Assembly: GCA_013823635.1 (NCBI GenBank)
Contig: PNML01000004.1
Location: 1 to 64,000, forward strand
Direction of reading: 5' to 3'
Length of the DNA stretch: 64,000 nt
Source of the DNA: Polaromonas sp.
GTDB taxonomy: Bacteria; Pseudomonadota; Gammaproteobacteria; Burkholderiales; Burkholderiaceae_C
The position numbers and the translations under genes are program-made. Each line of letters opens with the position of its first letter. Positions within the stretch are counted from its first letter, which is position 1. The notes under the pieces were generated by a model. It was not told where the DNA came from, searched no databases, and was given only the letters and a program-made list of their open reading frames with translations. Below, in pieces: positions 52,868-63,003 of this stretch.

Positions 52868-53664
52868 TGTACCAAGCCCGTCTTGCCATGACACAGAGCC
52901 ACCGCCCCACCCCTCACCAACAAGTCGGCGCATCGTTGATCGAGCTGATGGTGGGCATCACCATCGGCATGCTGGTCGTGCTGGCGGCCATGAGCACCAT
53001 CGTGCTCAACCGCACCTCCAGCACCACCATTGCGGACACGTCGGCACTGACCAGCCAAGGCAACAACGTGTTGCGGCAAATGGCTTACTTCATCCGCCAC
53101 GCCGGCACGGTCGAGTTGACACCACTGGACGCGGCCGCCCCCCTCTCTGAGCAACGCTTCAGCCTGGGGGATCCTGCCTCGGCAGCGCCCGCCATCATCG
53201 CCGGCCTCAACGGCGCGGGCGTGGCGCCCGACGAGGTCACGGCAACTTTCTTGCACCGTGGAGCCAACGTCACCCGAGATTGCCTGGGCAACGGCGCGGC
53301 ACTGGCGATCGGAGCAGCCATTCCCAACCGTTTTTTCCTCAACGGTGGCAACCTCAACTGCCAGGGCCTGGCGGGAACGCCCGCCCAGCCCGTGGCCCAA
53401 AATGTGGAAGACCTGCAGGTCACCTACCTGATCGAAGCTGGCGGTGGTGCCACCCGCCAATGGGTGACGGCCAACGCCGTGGCCAACTGGAACGACGTGG
53501 TGGCAGCCAACATCTGCATCCAAATCCGTGGTGACGTGAATTACGGCGCCCTCAGCACGGGCAATTTCACCAATTGCAGCAACGTGGTCACGGCGAACGA
53601 TGGCCCCATGCGCATGGTGCTGCGGCAAACCGTTCAGCTCCGCAACCGGTCCAACAACCTCTGA
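52867..53664 (+). CDS. pilW: PilW family minor pilin
   Basis: ATG overlaps pilV TGA; VGASLIELMVGITIGMLVVLAAMSTIVLNR; position in cluster. Confidence 0.88.
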   Translation: MYQARLAMTQSHRPTPHQQVGASLIELMVGITIGMLVVLAAMSTIVLNRTSSTTIADTSALTSQGNNVLRQMAYFIRHAGTVELTPLDAAAPLSEQRFSLGDPASAAPAIIAGLNGAGVAPDEVTATFLHRGANVTRDCLGNGAALAIGAAIPNRFFLNGGNLNCQGLAGTPAQPVAQNVEDLQVTYLIEAGGGATRQWVTANAVANWNDVVAANICIQIRGDVNYGALSTGNFTNCSNVVTANDGPMRMVLRQTVQLRNRSNNL

Positions 53665-53674
53665 CCCGACCGCC

Positions 53675-54373
53675 ATGACCACCTCACACCCCCGGCACCG
53701 CCAGCAGGGCATATCGCTCATCATTGTGTTGGTCATGATGCTGTTGTCATCGTTGCTGGTCATCGGCGGCAGTCGGCTCACCTACATGAACGAATACCTG
53801 GCCGGCAACGATTCCGACTACCAGCGCGCTTTCGAGGCCGCACAAATACTCATAAGGGACGCCGAGCTGGACATTCAGAACGCGCCAGGCAACCTGCGTC
53901 CGGCCAACATGGCCTTGTCCAAAATGGACAACGAGTTGATCTTGAACCTGATGGATGCGGCCTTGTCGGCGGGCGCCACCTCTTGCGCCAACGGCGTGTG
54001 CACCAACCTGGGTGGGGCGACGTCCGGCGACCCGGCCACCAGCTTCTGGAACGACGCGGCCCAACTGGCCACGTTCACCACCAACAACCGGGGCGCGTTT
54101 TACGGGCAATGGACTGGCGCAACAGCCAACACCGCCAACTCCAATCCCATTGTCAGCGCCAACAACCCGCGCAGAGCCTGGTACTGGATCGAGATACTGC
54201 CGTACAGCGGGATTTCGGCAGGGTGGGCCCAGGACTGCGCCCCCACGCAGGGCGCTGGCAAGTATTTTTTCCGAATCACCGCCGTGGCCCTGGGGCGCCA
54301 GGGTGTGCCCGCCGCGGTGCAGGAAGTGTTTGTGCCCAAACCACAAGGCGATGCACGGCGCTGCCCTGCCTGA
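53675..54373 (+). CDS. pilX: PilX family minor pilin
   Basis: RQQGISLIIVLVMMLLSSLLVIGGSRLTYMNEYLAGNDSDYQRAFEAAQILIRDAE. Confidence 0.88.
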   Translation: MTTSHPRHRQQGISLIIVLVMMLLSSLLVIGGSRLTYMNEYLAGNDSDYQRAFEAAQILIRDAELDIQNAPGNLRPANMALSKMDNELILNLMDAALSAGATSCANGVCTNLGGATSGDPATSFWNDAAQLATFTTNNRGAFYGQWTGATANTANSNPIVSANNPRRAWYWIEILPYSGISAGWAQDCAPTQGAGKYFFRITAVALGRQGVPAAVQEVFVPKPQGDARRCPA

Positions 54374-54417
54374 ACAACGAACACCCCACCCATCGCCGAC
54401 CTCTCCGGAGAACCCAG

Positions 54418-57400
54418 ATGACACCCGCTTCCCTTGCACGCCCCCCCCGTTACGTCCCCGGGTCAATCTGCCTCAGCCCCAACGCGGTGGCCATCGCCGT
54501 GGCCGCGCTCTTTGGCATCATGACCTCTGCGGCAGCGGCGCCTCTCACACTCGCACAAGTGCCGCAGGGCAACGGCGGGCGGGAACCCGCCCCCAACATC
54601 ATCCTGTCGGTCGACGACTCGGGCAGCATGTCTTGGAATGACTCACCCACCATGGCCGGGCTGAAGGCAGCCTTGAACAGCGCCTTCAGCACGTCAGCGG
54701 TGTCTGACGACAGTATTCGCCTGGGATTTCAAGCCATGTGGCGGTGCCGTGGTTTTGGCACAGGCCAAAGCAACAGCTACGGGGGTGCTTGCCCTGAAAA
54801 CAGGGTGCGGCCTTTCAGCGGTACGCACCGCGCAGGCTTCAACAACTGGGTCAACAGTCTCACGCCATACAGCAACACGCCGTCACACCTGATGATCAAA
54901 AATGCGGGTGAATTCATGAAGACCACCGGCATCTGGAACCCATTCGCCAAAGTCCCCGGCACCACCGAAACGCCCCTGCTGGCCTGCCGAAAGTCTTTCC
55001 ACATCTTCATGACCGATGGTGAGTGGAACTCCGAATTCAGTTACGGCAACGACCCGACCACCGCAGGCAACGCCGATGGCACCAACCGCACACTGCCAGA
55101 CGGCACTCCTTACGACACATCGGCCGCCAACACCCAGACCCGAATTTACCGAGACCCTTACGGCGGTGAGGTGACCTACGACAGGTGGGGCCGTGCCAGC
55201 ATCGGAGCAGCGACTGTTTCAGACTTCGTTTTTGACTACTGGGCAACCGATCTGCAACCCAGCATACCCAACGAGGTCAGACCCATCATTCGTGTGCCCG
55301 GCGCAGTGGACCATGGCACGGCTGGCAACCCCTACATGGTTCAGGAATACTGGAATCCGCGCAATAACCCTGCCACCTGGCAGAGTCTGACCACCTACAC
55401 CATCGGATTCGGTGGTGGAGCCGCCCTTTCAACCAGTGGCGCAAGCAACCGCCCTTGGTGGGGTGGGGCCAGCGGCACCACTTGGTCAGGAGGGGACTAC
55501 AACGACTTGATCACGGGTGCGCGCAATTGGGGAGACCCATTCAACAGCACCGATGCAAGACGCAAAGAGCTCTGGCACATGGCCCTCAACGGTCGAGGAC
55601 GTTACGTGTCTGCCGCCAATGCCGCCGATCTGCGCAACGCCTTCTCGGAGATCCTGAATCAGATTTTGTTGGACACCACTTCGCCCATCGTGGCGGTATC
55701 AGCCAACACACAAACCGCCCGTGCGGACACGCTGGCGTTTGTGGCGGGGTACAGCGCCGTGCGTTGGAGTGGTGACTTGACTGGCTACGGATTGAACAGT
55801 TCAGGGGGCATCGATTCCACGGTGGTGTGGAACGCCGCTGCACAGTTGGATGCGGTAACACCCGTCAACAGAAAAATCTTCACGCAGAACGACTTGCTCG
55901 GCTCGTCCCTTGGGCAGGGCACCACCTTCACCTGGGGCAACCTCGGGCCCACACAGCAGTCCGACCTTCGTGCCGGGAACATGGACCCCGTGGCCGTGGG
56001 GCAAAACCGGGTGAACTACCTCCGCGGAGACCGAAGCCTGGAGGAGGCCAACGGCGGCACCATGCGCACGCGCATGAGCCGACTGGGCGACATCGTGAAC
56101 TCCGCCCCCTGGTCGGTTGGCAAACCCAACATGGGCTACCTCACCGACAGTTACATGGCCTTCCGGCGAGCCAACGATGCCCGGCTTCCCATGGTCTACG
56201 TGGGCGCCAACGACGGCATGCTCCATGGATTTGCGGTCCAAACTGCCCAAGTGGGGGGTGTCACCACCTTGCAAGACGGCGCAGAAAAAATGGCCTACGT
56301 CCCCCGAGGCGTTTACCCCAATTTGCCCAGCTTGACCTTGCCCTCATATGTCCATCGCTACTACGTGGACGGCAAGCCATTCAGCAGTGATTTCAACAGC
56401 AGCAGCAACGTGGGTTCACCCACATGGCGTACCGCCTTGGTGGGCACCCTCGCTGGTGGTGGCAAAGGTTTTTTTGTCCTGGACGTGACCAACCCGTCAG
56501 CCTTCGCCACCGCCAGCGCGGCGGCAATTGCCGACTTGGTGATCACCGACAAAACAGCGACATTCACACCATCCACCGTGGTGGGTCAGCCCCTTGCCGC
56601 CACTTGGAACGACATGGGTCACATGTACAGCCCGCCCACACAAGACAGCTCCAACCCGGCCAGGGTGCTGCAAATCACGAAGCTGAACAACAACCGATGG
56701 GCATTGTTGATGGGCAACGGCATCAACAGCACCAACGAAACGGCTGTGCTGCTGATCCAATACCTTGATGGCGACAAGGAATTGGTCAAACTCACGGCCG
56801 ATGGCACGGTGGGCAACGGAAACGGATTGTCCCACCCACTGGTGGTGGATTTGAACGGCGACGACAAGGCCGACGTGGCTTATGCCGGTGACATTCAGGG
56901 CAATCTGTGGAAGTTTGACCTGTCCAGTGCAACACCCTCCAACTGGAACGTGGCCTTCAACGGCAACCCGTTGTTCGTGGCCCGTGGGTACCCAGCAGCC
57001 AACGCACCCGGCTCCAGCGGTGAGCGTCAGCCCATCACCACCGCACCGACCTGGGCATTCCACCCCGTGCGGGGATTGAGTCTGGTGTTCGGTACCGGCA
57101 GAGACATCACCTCAACAGACCCCGCCAGCACGGCAGTGCAGACCATTTACTCAGTATGGGACAACACCACCATCAACCTCAGCGCCACCGGGGTAACGTT
57201 CGGCAATGACGGTACCCGGGTGGCCGACAGTGCGTCCGGTGGACGCGCCTCGCTGCTTCAGCGGACCCAAACCGCTGAGACCACCACCGCCAAAGGCCGG
57301 TTCATGACCACCTCCACCAACACCGAAGTGGACTACACTGGTGCCAATGCCAAGCGCGGTTGGTTCTTCAATTTGCCCGACCCGGGCGAGCGGGTGATTG

Positions 57401-57804
57401 CCAACCCCAAAGTGCTGGACAAACGGCTGGTGGCCGTTCCCAGCATCCGCCCCACCCTGGGCTCACAGACCCAGAGCAGCGACGAGTCGTGTGAACCCAG
57501 CGCCACGCCAGCGGCCAACTACATCACCATACTGGACGCTGTCACGGGCAAGCCGTATGCCAAGCGCCCCTTCTTTGACACCAACGGCGACGGTCTGTAC
57601 TCAAGCGGAGACCTCAACAACGCCAGCCGAGTGTCCACCGGCAAAGACCCGATGCTGTTCATCCCCGTCAAATCGAACACCCCGTTCGAAACCGGGTTTC
57701 GCTTGGTCAGCTCCCGTCCAGGAGGCGGTGCTGGCACCGAACCCGACAAAAACGCCGCCGTTCTGGATGACCCTGCACGGGTCAACTGGCGCCAGCTTCA
57801 GTGA
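54418..57804 (+). CDS. pilY1: PilY1-type pilus tip adhesin/assembly factor
   Basis: 1128 aa; VWA-like VDDSGSMSWND; YVGANDGMLHGF; DLNGDDKADVAYAGDIQGNLWKFDLS calcium-binding/propeller region. Confidence 0.93.
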   Translation: MTPASLARPPRYVPGSICLSPNAVAIAVAALFGIMTSAAAAPLTLAQVPQGNGGREPAPNIILSVDDSGSMSWNDSPTMAGLKAALNSAFSTSAVSDDSIRLGFQAMWRCRGFGTGQSNSYGGACPENRVRPFSGTHRAGFNNWVNSLTPYSNTPSHLMIKNAGEFMKTTGIWNPFAKVPGTTETPLLACRKSFHIFMTDGEWNSEFSYGNDPTTAGNADGTNRTLPDGTPYDTSAANTQTRIYRDPYGGEVTYDRWGRASIGAATVSDFVFDYWATDLQPSIPNEVRPIIRVPGAVDHGTAGNPYMVQEYWNPRNNPATWQSLTTYTIGFGGGAALSTSGASNRPWWGGASGTTWSGGDYNDLITGARNWGDPFNSTDARRKELWHMALNGRGRYVSAANAADLRNAFSEILNQILLDTTSPIVAVSANTQTARADTLAFVAGYSAVRWSGDLTGYGLNSSGGIDSTVVWNAAAQLDAVTPVNRKIFTQNDLLGSSLGQGTTFTWGNLGPTQQSDLRAGNMDPVAVGQNRVNYLRGDRSLEEANGGTMRTRMSRLGDIVNSAPWSVGKPNMGYLTDSYMAFRRANDARLPMVYVGANDGMLHGFAVQTAQVGGVTTLQDGAEKMAYVPRGVYPNLPSLTLPSYVHRYYVDGKPFSSDFNSSSNVGSPTWRTALVGTLAGGGKGFFVLDVTNPSAFATASAAAIADLVITDKTATFTPSTVVGQPLAATWNDMGHMYSPPTQDSSNPARVLQITKLNNNRWALLMGNGINSTNETAVLLIQYLDGDKELVKLTADGTVGNGNGLSHPLVVDLNGDDKADVAYAGDIQGNLWKFDLSSATPSNWNVAFNGNPLFVARGYPAANAPGSSGERQPITTAPTWAFHPVRGLSLVFGTGRDITSTDPASTAVQTIYSVWDNTTINLSATGVTFGNDGTRVADSASGGRASLLQRTQTAETTTAKGRFMTTSTNTEVDYTGANAKRGWFFNLPDPGERVIANPKVLDKRLVAVPSIRPTLGSQTQSSDESCEPSATPAANYITILDAVTGKPYAKRPFFDTNGDGLYSSGDLNNASRVSTGKDPMLFIPVKSNTPFETGFRLVSSRPGGGAGTEPDKNAAVLDDPARVNWRQLQ

Positions 57805-57859
57805 GACACTGTCAATCACCGCCTGACCACAGAGCCATCCACACACACCACCGCCCAAC

Positions 57860-58282
57860 ATGACCACCCACCGCATTCCCCCCCGCCAGCGCGGGTTCAC
57901 CTTGATCGAACTGATGATCACCGTGGCCGTCATCGGCATACTCGCGGCGATTGCCTTGCCCAGCTACGAGCAATACACCGAGCGCTCTCGCCGGGCCGAT
58001 GGGCGGGCTGCGCTGTTGCGGGCGGCACAGTGGTTGGAGAGAGCGGCCAGTGTGCAAGGGCAATACCCAGTCATGACAGCGGCCCAATTTGCCGCTGCGG
58101 GGCTGGCCCAAAGCGAGGCAAGGCACTACAACTTGGCCGCCAACATCACGGCCACCACCTTCACACTCACCGGCACACCGGTGATCGCAGACGCACGTTG
58201 TGGCAACCTGACCCTCAATCAGGGTGGCGTTCGCGGTCGCACAGGCGCCGTCCTGACAGTTGACGAATGCTGGTCGCGTTGA
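57860..58282 (+). CDS. PilE-like type IV (minor) pilin
   Basis: [55 protein letters not shown]-terminal Cys pair. Confidence 0.92.
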   Translation: MTTHRIPPRQRGFTLIELMITVAVIGILAAIALPSYEQYTERSRRADGRAALLRAAQWLERAASVQGQYPVMTAAQFAAAGLAQSEARHYNLAANITATTFTLTGTPVIADARCGNLTLNQGGVRGRTGAVLTVDECWSR

Positions 58283-58370
58283 CAACGCCGGGCACCACCT
58301 GCCCGAGCCCACGCCACAACGGGCTGGACCATTCCGGGGGCGGTTTTACAAACCCTGCGAAAATAGCAGG

Positions 58371-59015
58371 ATGTTTACCGGAATCATCACTGGCGTGGGG
58401 CGCATCGACGGCCTGCGCGACCTGGGGCCCAGCGCCCAGCATGGCAAGCGCCTGACCATCACCACCCCTGAAGGCTACCTGTCCGATGTCGGGCTGGGCG
58501 ACAGCATCGCGCTCAACGGCGCGTGCATGACCGTCACCAGCCTGGACGCCACAGCGCATCGGTTCACCGTGGACATATCGGCGGAATCGTTGGCGCGGAC
58601 CTGCGGGCTGGACGTCGACGGGCGGCGCATCAACCTGGAGAAGGCGCTGCGTGCCATGGACCGCTTGGGCGGACACATCGTGTCCGGCCATGTGGACGGC
58701 GTGGGCAAAGTCAGCCAGTTCCAGCGCGTTGGAGAAAGTTGGGCCCTGCGAGTGCTGGCACCTGCCGAGTTGGGCCGGTTTCTGGCCTACAAAGGCTCCA
58801 TCACCATCAACGGGGTGAGCCTGACCATCAACCAGGTTGACGACCTGCCAACGGGGTGCGACATCAGCATCAACCTCATTCCCCACACCGTGGAACACAC
58901 CGCGCTGGGCGACCTGACCACCGGAGCCTCCGTCAACCTGGAGGTGGACACCGTGGCCCGCTACGTCGAGCGCATGTTCCAAACGGGGGCCATTTCTGTT
59001 TCCGCGCCCCAATGA
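58371..59015 (+). CDS. ribE: Riboflavin synthase alpha chain
   Basis: MFTGIITGVGRIDGL; GDSIALNGACMTVTSLD; GGHIVSGHVDGVG. Confidence 0.96.
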   Translation: MFTGIITGVGRIDGLRDLGPSAQHGKRLTITTPEGYLSDVGLGDSIALNGACMTVTSLDATAHRFTVDISAESLARTCGLDVDGRRINLEKALRAMDRLGGHIVSGHVDGVGKVSQFQRVGESWALRVLAPAELGRFLAYKGSITINGVSLTINQVDDLPTGCDISINLIPHTVEHTALGDLTTGASVNLEVDTVARYVERMFQTGAISVSAPQ

Positions 59016-59046
59016 CGCTTCACCACAAGACAACGAAAGCATCGGC

Positions 59047-60189
59047 ATGAACCACGCCACCCCCGCTCCCACCCAGGCCTTGCAGCCCGTGGCCATTTCC
59101 CCGGTGGAAGACATCGTGGCCGACATGGCAGCAGGCCGCATGGTCATCCTGGTGGACGAAGAAGACCGCGAAAACGAAGGCGACCTGGTGTTGGCGGCCG
59201 ACCATGTGTCGGCCGAGACCATCAATTTCATGGCCCGCCACGGACGTGGCCTGATCTGCCTGACCCTGACCCGCGAGCGCTGTGAGCGCCTGCAACTGCC
59301 GCCCATGGTGCCCCGCAACGGCACCAAAATGGGCACGGCGTTCACCGTGTCCATCGAGGCAGCCGAAGGCGTCACCACCGGCATCTCTGCCGCCGACCGG
59401 GCGCGCACCGTGGCCGCTGCCGTGGCGCCCAACGCCACGGCAGCCGACTTGGTGCAGCCTGGCCACATTTTTCCCCTGCAAGCCGTGGAAGGTGGCGTGC
59501 TCATGCGCGCCGGACACACCGAGGCCGGTTGTGACCTCGCGGCCATGGCTGGCTGCTCACCCGCTGCCGTGATCTGCGAAATCATGAAAGACGACGGCAC
59601 CATGGCCCGTCTGCCTGACTTGCAGCTGTTTGCCGCCGAGCATGGGCTGAAAATTGGCACCATTGCTGACCTCATCGAACACCGCACCCGAACCGAGTCG
59701 CTGGTGGAAAAGCTGGATGAGCGGCCCATGCTCACGGCGTTCGGCGAGTTCAAGGCCATGGCCTTCCGCGACCAACCCAGCGGTGCCCTGCACCTGGCCC
59801 TGGTCAAGGGCAACTGGACACCGGACACCGTGGTGCCCGTGCGGGTGCACGAACCCCTGTCGGTTCTGGATGCCCTGGAGGTGAACCGCTCCATGCACTC
59901 CTGGAGCCTGGAGTCCAGCCTGCGGCACCTGGAATCCCAGGGTTGTGGCGTCGCGGTGCTGCTCAACTGCGGCGAGTCGGCCGACCAACTGTTGGCGCAG
60001 TTCCAGGGCACGGCCCGCTCTGCCCAAGCCCCCGAACGGGGCCGCATGGACCTGCGCACCTATGGCGTGGGCGCGCAGATTCTGCGGGTGTGTGGCGTGC
60101 AGAAAATGGAACTGATGGGCCAGCCCCGCCGCATGCCCAGCATGGCCGGCTACGGGCTGGAAATTGCCGGCTTTACCCCCAAGGAATAA
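59047..60189 (+). CDS. ribBA: 3,4-dihydroxy-2-butanone-4-phosphate synthase fused to a degenerate GTP cyclohydrolase II-like domain (RibBX type)
   Basis: RibB motif VDEEDRENEGDLVLAADHVSAETINFMARHGRGLICLTL; C-terminal half RibA-like but without the CLTGD-FGS-RCDC zinc motif. Confidence 0.92.
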   Translation: MNHATPAPTQALQPVAISPVEDIVADMAAGRMVILVDEEDRENEGDLVLAADHVSAETINFMARHGRGLICLTLTRERCERLQLPPMVPRNGTKMGTAFTVSIEAAEGVTTGISAADRARTVAAAVAPNATAADLVQPGHIFPLQAVEGGVLMRAGHTEAGCDLAAMAGCSPAAVICEIMKDDGTMARLPDLQLFAAEHGLKIGTIADLIEHRTRTESLVEKLDERPMLTAFGEFKAMAFRDQPSGALHLALVKGNWTPDTVVPVRVHEPLSVLDALEVNRSMHSWSLESSLRHLESQGCGVAVLLNCGESADQLLAQFQGTARSAQAPERGRMDLRTYGVGAQILRVCGVQKMELMGQPRRMPSMAGYGLEIAGFTPKE

Positions 60190-60192
60190 ACC

Positions 60193-60657
60193 ATGTTTGG
60201 CGCAGAAAAAGGCAAGGCCGACCGCCTGGACGGCAAAGACCTGCACATTGGCATCGTGCAGGCCCGTTTCAACGAGTCCATCACCAACACCCTGGCCAGT
60301 GCCGCACTGGGCGAACTGGCGGCACTGGGGGTGCCCGAAGACAACATCACACTGGTGAAAGTCCCGGGCGCGCTGGAAGTGCCCGTGGCCCTGCAAGCCA
60401 TGGCCGAAACCGACCGTTTTGATGCGCTCATCGCCCTGGGTTGCATCATCCGGGGTGAAACCTACCACTTTGAATTGGTGGCCAATGAGTCCGGCGCTGG
60501 CGTGAGCCGCGTGTCGCTGGACTACCAACTGCCCATTGCCAACGCCATCATCACCACCGAAGACATGCCCCAGGCCCTGGCCCGCCAGACCGACAAAGGC
60601 GTGGACGCTGCACGGGTGGCGGTTGAAATGGCCAACCTGCTGGAAGAACTGGGCTGA
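60193..60657 (+). CDS. ribH: 6,7-dimethyl-8-ribityllumazine synthase
   Basis: [63 protein letters not shown]. Confidence 0.96.
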   Translation: MFGAEKGKADRLDGKDLHIGIVQARFNESITNTLASAALGELAALGVPEDNITLVKVPGALEVPVALQAMAETDRFDALIALGCIIRGETYHFELVANESGAGVSRVSLDYQLPIANAIITTEDMPQALARQTDKGVDAARVAVEMANLLEELG

Positions 60658-60670
60658 ACACCCGCACACC

Positions 60671-61159
60671 ATGACCGACGCTCGCACCCCTGCCCCATCC
60701 GGGCGACCCAAAAAAGCCGCCGACAAATCGGGCCGCACCCGCGCCCGTGAATTTGCCCTGCAAGCGCTTTACCAGCACCTGGTCAGCGGCAACGAGGCCA
60801 CCGACATCGACCTCTTCACACGCGACCTGAGCGGCTTCCACAAAGCCGACAGCGCGCACTACGACGCGCTGCTGCACGGCTGCATTGCCGAAAGTGCTCA
60901 GCTCGACGCGGCATTGCTGCCCATGCTCGACCGCCCGCTGGCCGAGGTGTCGCCCATTGAGCACGCGGTGCTCTGGATCGGGGCCTACGAACTGCAGCAC
61001 TGCCTGGACGTGCCGCTGCGCGTGGCCATCAACGAGTGCATCGAACTGGCCAAGGCCTTCGGTGGCACCGACGGCCACAAGTACGTCAACGGCGTGCTGC
61101 ACAAGCTGGGCCAAACGCTGCGCGCCACCGAAGCCGCCGCCAACGCGGCGCGGCACTGA
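60671..61159 (+). CDS. nusB: Transcription antitermination factor NusB
   Basis: [51 protein letters not shown]. Confidence 0.96.
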   Translation: MTDARTPAPSGRPKKAADKSGRTRAREFALQALYQHLVSGNEATDIDLFTRDLSGFHKADSAHYDALLHGCIAESAQLDAALLPMLDRPLAEVSPIEHAVLWIGAYELQHCLDVPLRVAINECIELAKAFGGTDGHKYVNGVLHKLGQTLRATEAAANAARH

Positions 61160-61201
61160 ACCCGCCTGGACATCCACCGGGCCAAAGGCCCAGCAGCCCC
61201 C

Positions 61202-62425
61202 ATGAAGTTATCCAACCGCGCCCAGCGCATTGACCCCTTCTATGTGATGGAGGTGGCCAAGGCCGCCAGCCGGTTGGCGGCCGAGGTGTCGGGCACCGCT
61301 TCCCCGATGATTTTTCTGAACATCGGAGAGCCAGACTTCACCGCGCCACCGCTGGTGCGGGCCGCGGCCGAGCGCGCCATCCGGGACGGGCGCAGCCAAT
61401 ACACCCAGGCCACCGGCCTGCCCGAGCTGCGCGAACGCATCAGTGGCTGGTACGCACAGCGGTTTGGGCTGGCCATTGACCCGGCGCGCATCGTGCTCAC
61501 CGCCGGTGCGTCCGCCGCCTTGCAGCTGGCCTGCCTGGCCCTGATCGACGCGGGCGACGAAGTCCTCATGCCCGACCCCAGCTACCCCTGCAACCGCCAC
61601 TTCGTGAGCGCCGCAGAGGGCCGTGCCGTGCTGCTGCCCACCACCGCCGAGCAGCGCTTCCAGCTCAGCGCCGACCAGGTGGCCGCCGCCTGGGGCCCAC
61701 ACACCCGGGGTGTTCTGCTGGCCTCGCCGTCCAACCCCACAGGGGCCTCCATTCACCCCGACGAGATGCGGCGCATGGCCCAGGTGGTGAGTGACCGGGG
61801 TGGCATCACCCTGCTGGACGAGATTTACCTGGGCCTCAGCCACGATGACACCTATGGCCAGTCGGCCCTGGGGCTGAAGGGCGACAACGGCGAGCCATTG
61901 GGCGACCACATCATCAGCATCAACAGCTTCTCCAAATACTTCAACATGACGGGCTGGCGCCTGGGCTGGCTGGTGGTGCCGCCCGCGCTGGTGCCCGCCA
62001 TTGAGCGGTTGGCGCAAAACCTGTTCATTTGCCCCAGCACCATCAGCCAGCACGCCGCGCTGGCCTGCTTCGAGCCCGACAGCCTGGCCGAGTACGAACG
62101 CCGCCGCGCCGAGTTCAAAGCCCGACGCGACCACTTCATTCCCGAACTCAACCGCCTGGGACTGACGGTGCCGGTGATGCCCGACGGTGCGTTTTACGCC
62201 TGGGCCGACTGCAGCTCGGCCTGCGAAGCCTGGGGCATTGATCCCCACGCGCCCGAACACGGCAGCTGGGACTTTGCCTTTGAGCTGATGCAGCGCGCCC
62301 ACATTGCCGCCACCCCGGGTCACGACTTTGGCACCATGGACCCGCAGCGCTACATCCGGTTTTCCACCGCCAACAGCATGGCGCAATTGCAAGAGGCCAT
62401 TCACCGGCTGGAGAAGGCGCTGTGA
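61202..62425 (+). CDS. Pyridoxal phosphate-dependent aminotransferase, class I/II
   Basis: FLNIGEPDFTAPPLVRAAAERAI; SPSNPTGASIHPDEM; SINSFSKYFNMTGWRLGWLV. Confidence 0.93.
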   Translation: MKLSNRAQRIDPFYVMEVAKAASRLAAEVSGTASPMIFLNIGEPDFTAPPLVRAAAERAIRDGRSQYTQATGLPELRERISGWYAQRFGLAIDPARIVLTAGASAALQLACLALIDAGDEVLMPDPSYPCNRHFVSAAEGRAVLLPTTAEQRFQLSADQVAAAWGPHTRGVLLASPSNPTGASIHPDEMRRMAQVVSDRGGITLLDEIYLGLSHDDTYGQSALGLKGDNGEPLGDHIISINSFSKYFNMTGWRLGWLVVPPALVPAIERLAQNLFICPSTISQHAALACFEPDSLAEYERRRAEFKARRDHFIPELNRLGLTVPVMPDGAFYAWADCSSACEAWGIDPHAPEHGSWDFAFELMQRAHIAATPGHDFGTMDPQRYIRFSTANSMAQLQEAIHRLEKAL

Positions 62426-62952
62426 CCCAACCGTCAGCTGCCCGACCCGATATTTTCAAGCAAAATATGCCTGTAGCGCATACAAATAATGTGAATGATG
62501 CTACCTATTTTGAATGGCCTGTGCGCATCTACTGGGAGGACACCGACGCCGGTGGCATCGTGTTCTACGCCAATTACCTGAAGTTTTTTGAACGCGCCCG
62601 CACCGAGTGGCTTCGCCAGCTCGGCTTGGGGCAGCAAACCTTGCGCGACACCGTGGGCGGCCTGTTTGTGGTGACCGACGCGCAGCTGAAATACCACCGC
62701 TCCGCCCGCCTCGACGACCTGCTGCGCGTCACCTCACGCACCACCCAGCAAGGCGCCGCCAGCCTGTCCCTGCACCAGCAAGCCTGGCTGGTCCCACCCG
62801 CTGCGGAACCTGGCGCCCCCGTGGGCACTCCCACGCTGCTGTGTGAAGCCTCCATCCGCCTGGGCTGGGTGGACGCCACCACCCACCGGCCCCGGCGCAT
62901 GCCCCCGCAGGTGCTGCAGGCCCTGGCGATGTCCGTGCATGCCCCCACCTGA
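62422..62952 (+). CDS. ybgC: Tol-Pal-associated acyl-CoA thioesterase YbgC
   Basis: WPVRIYWEDTDAGGIVFYANYLKFFERARTEWLRQLG; precedes tolQ; start may be GTG 62422 or ATG 62467. Confidence 0.93.
   Translation: MTQPSAARPDIFKQNMPVAHTNNVNDATYFEWPVRIYWEDTDAGGIVFYANYLKFFERARTEWLRQLGLGQQTLRDTVGGLFVVTDAQLKYHRSARLDDLLRVTSRTTQQGAASLSLHQQAWLVPPAAEPGAPVGTPTLLCEASIRLGWVDATTHRPRRMPPQVLQALAMSVHAPT
62452..62513 (+). repeat. Dispersed AT-rich repeat, copy D (5' end of ybgC)
   Basis: ATTTTCAAGCAAAATATGCCTGTAGCGCATACAAATAATGTGAATGATGCTACCTATTTTGA; reference copy for the alignments. Confidence 0.6.
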
Positions 62953-63003
62953 CCTCACGTTTTTTCACGGTTTCCCGTTTCACCCCCGTCACCACCCACA
63001 CCC

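Noticed and set aside
58283-58370. FMN riboswitch upstream of ribE
   Set aside because: The 88-nt gap has no recognisable RFN-element segments.
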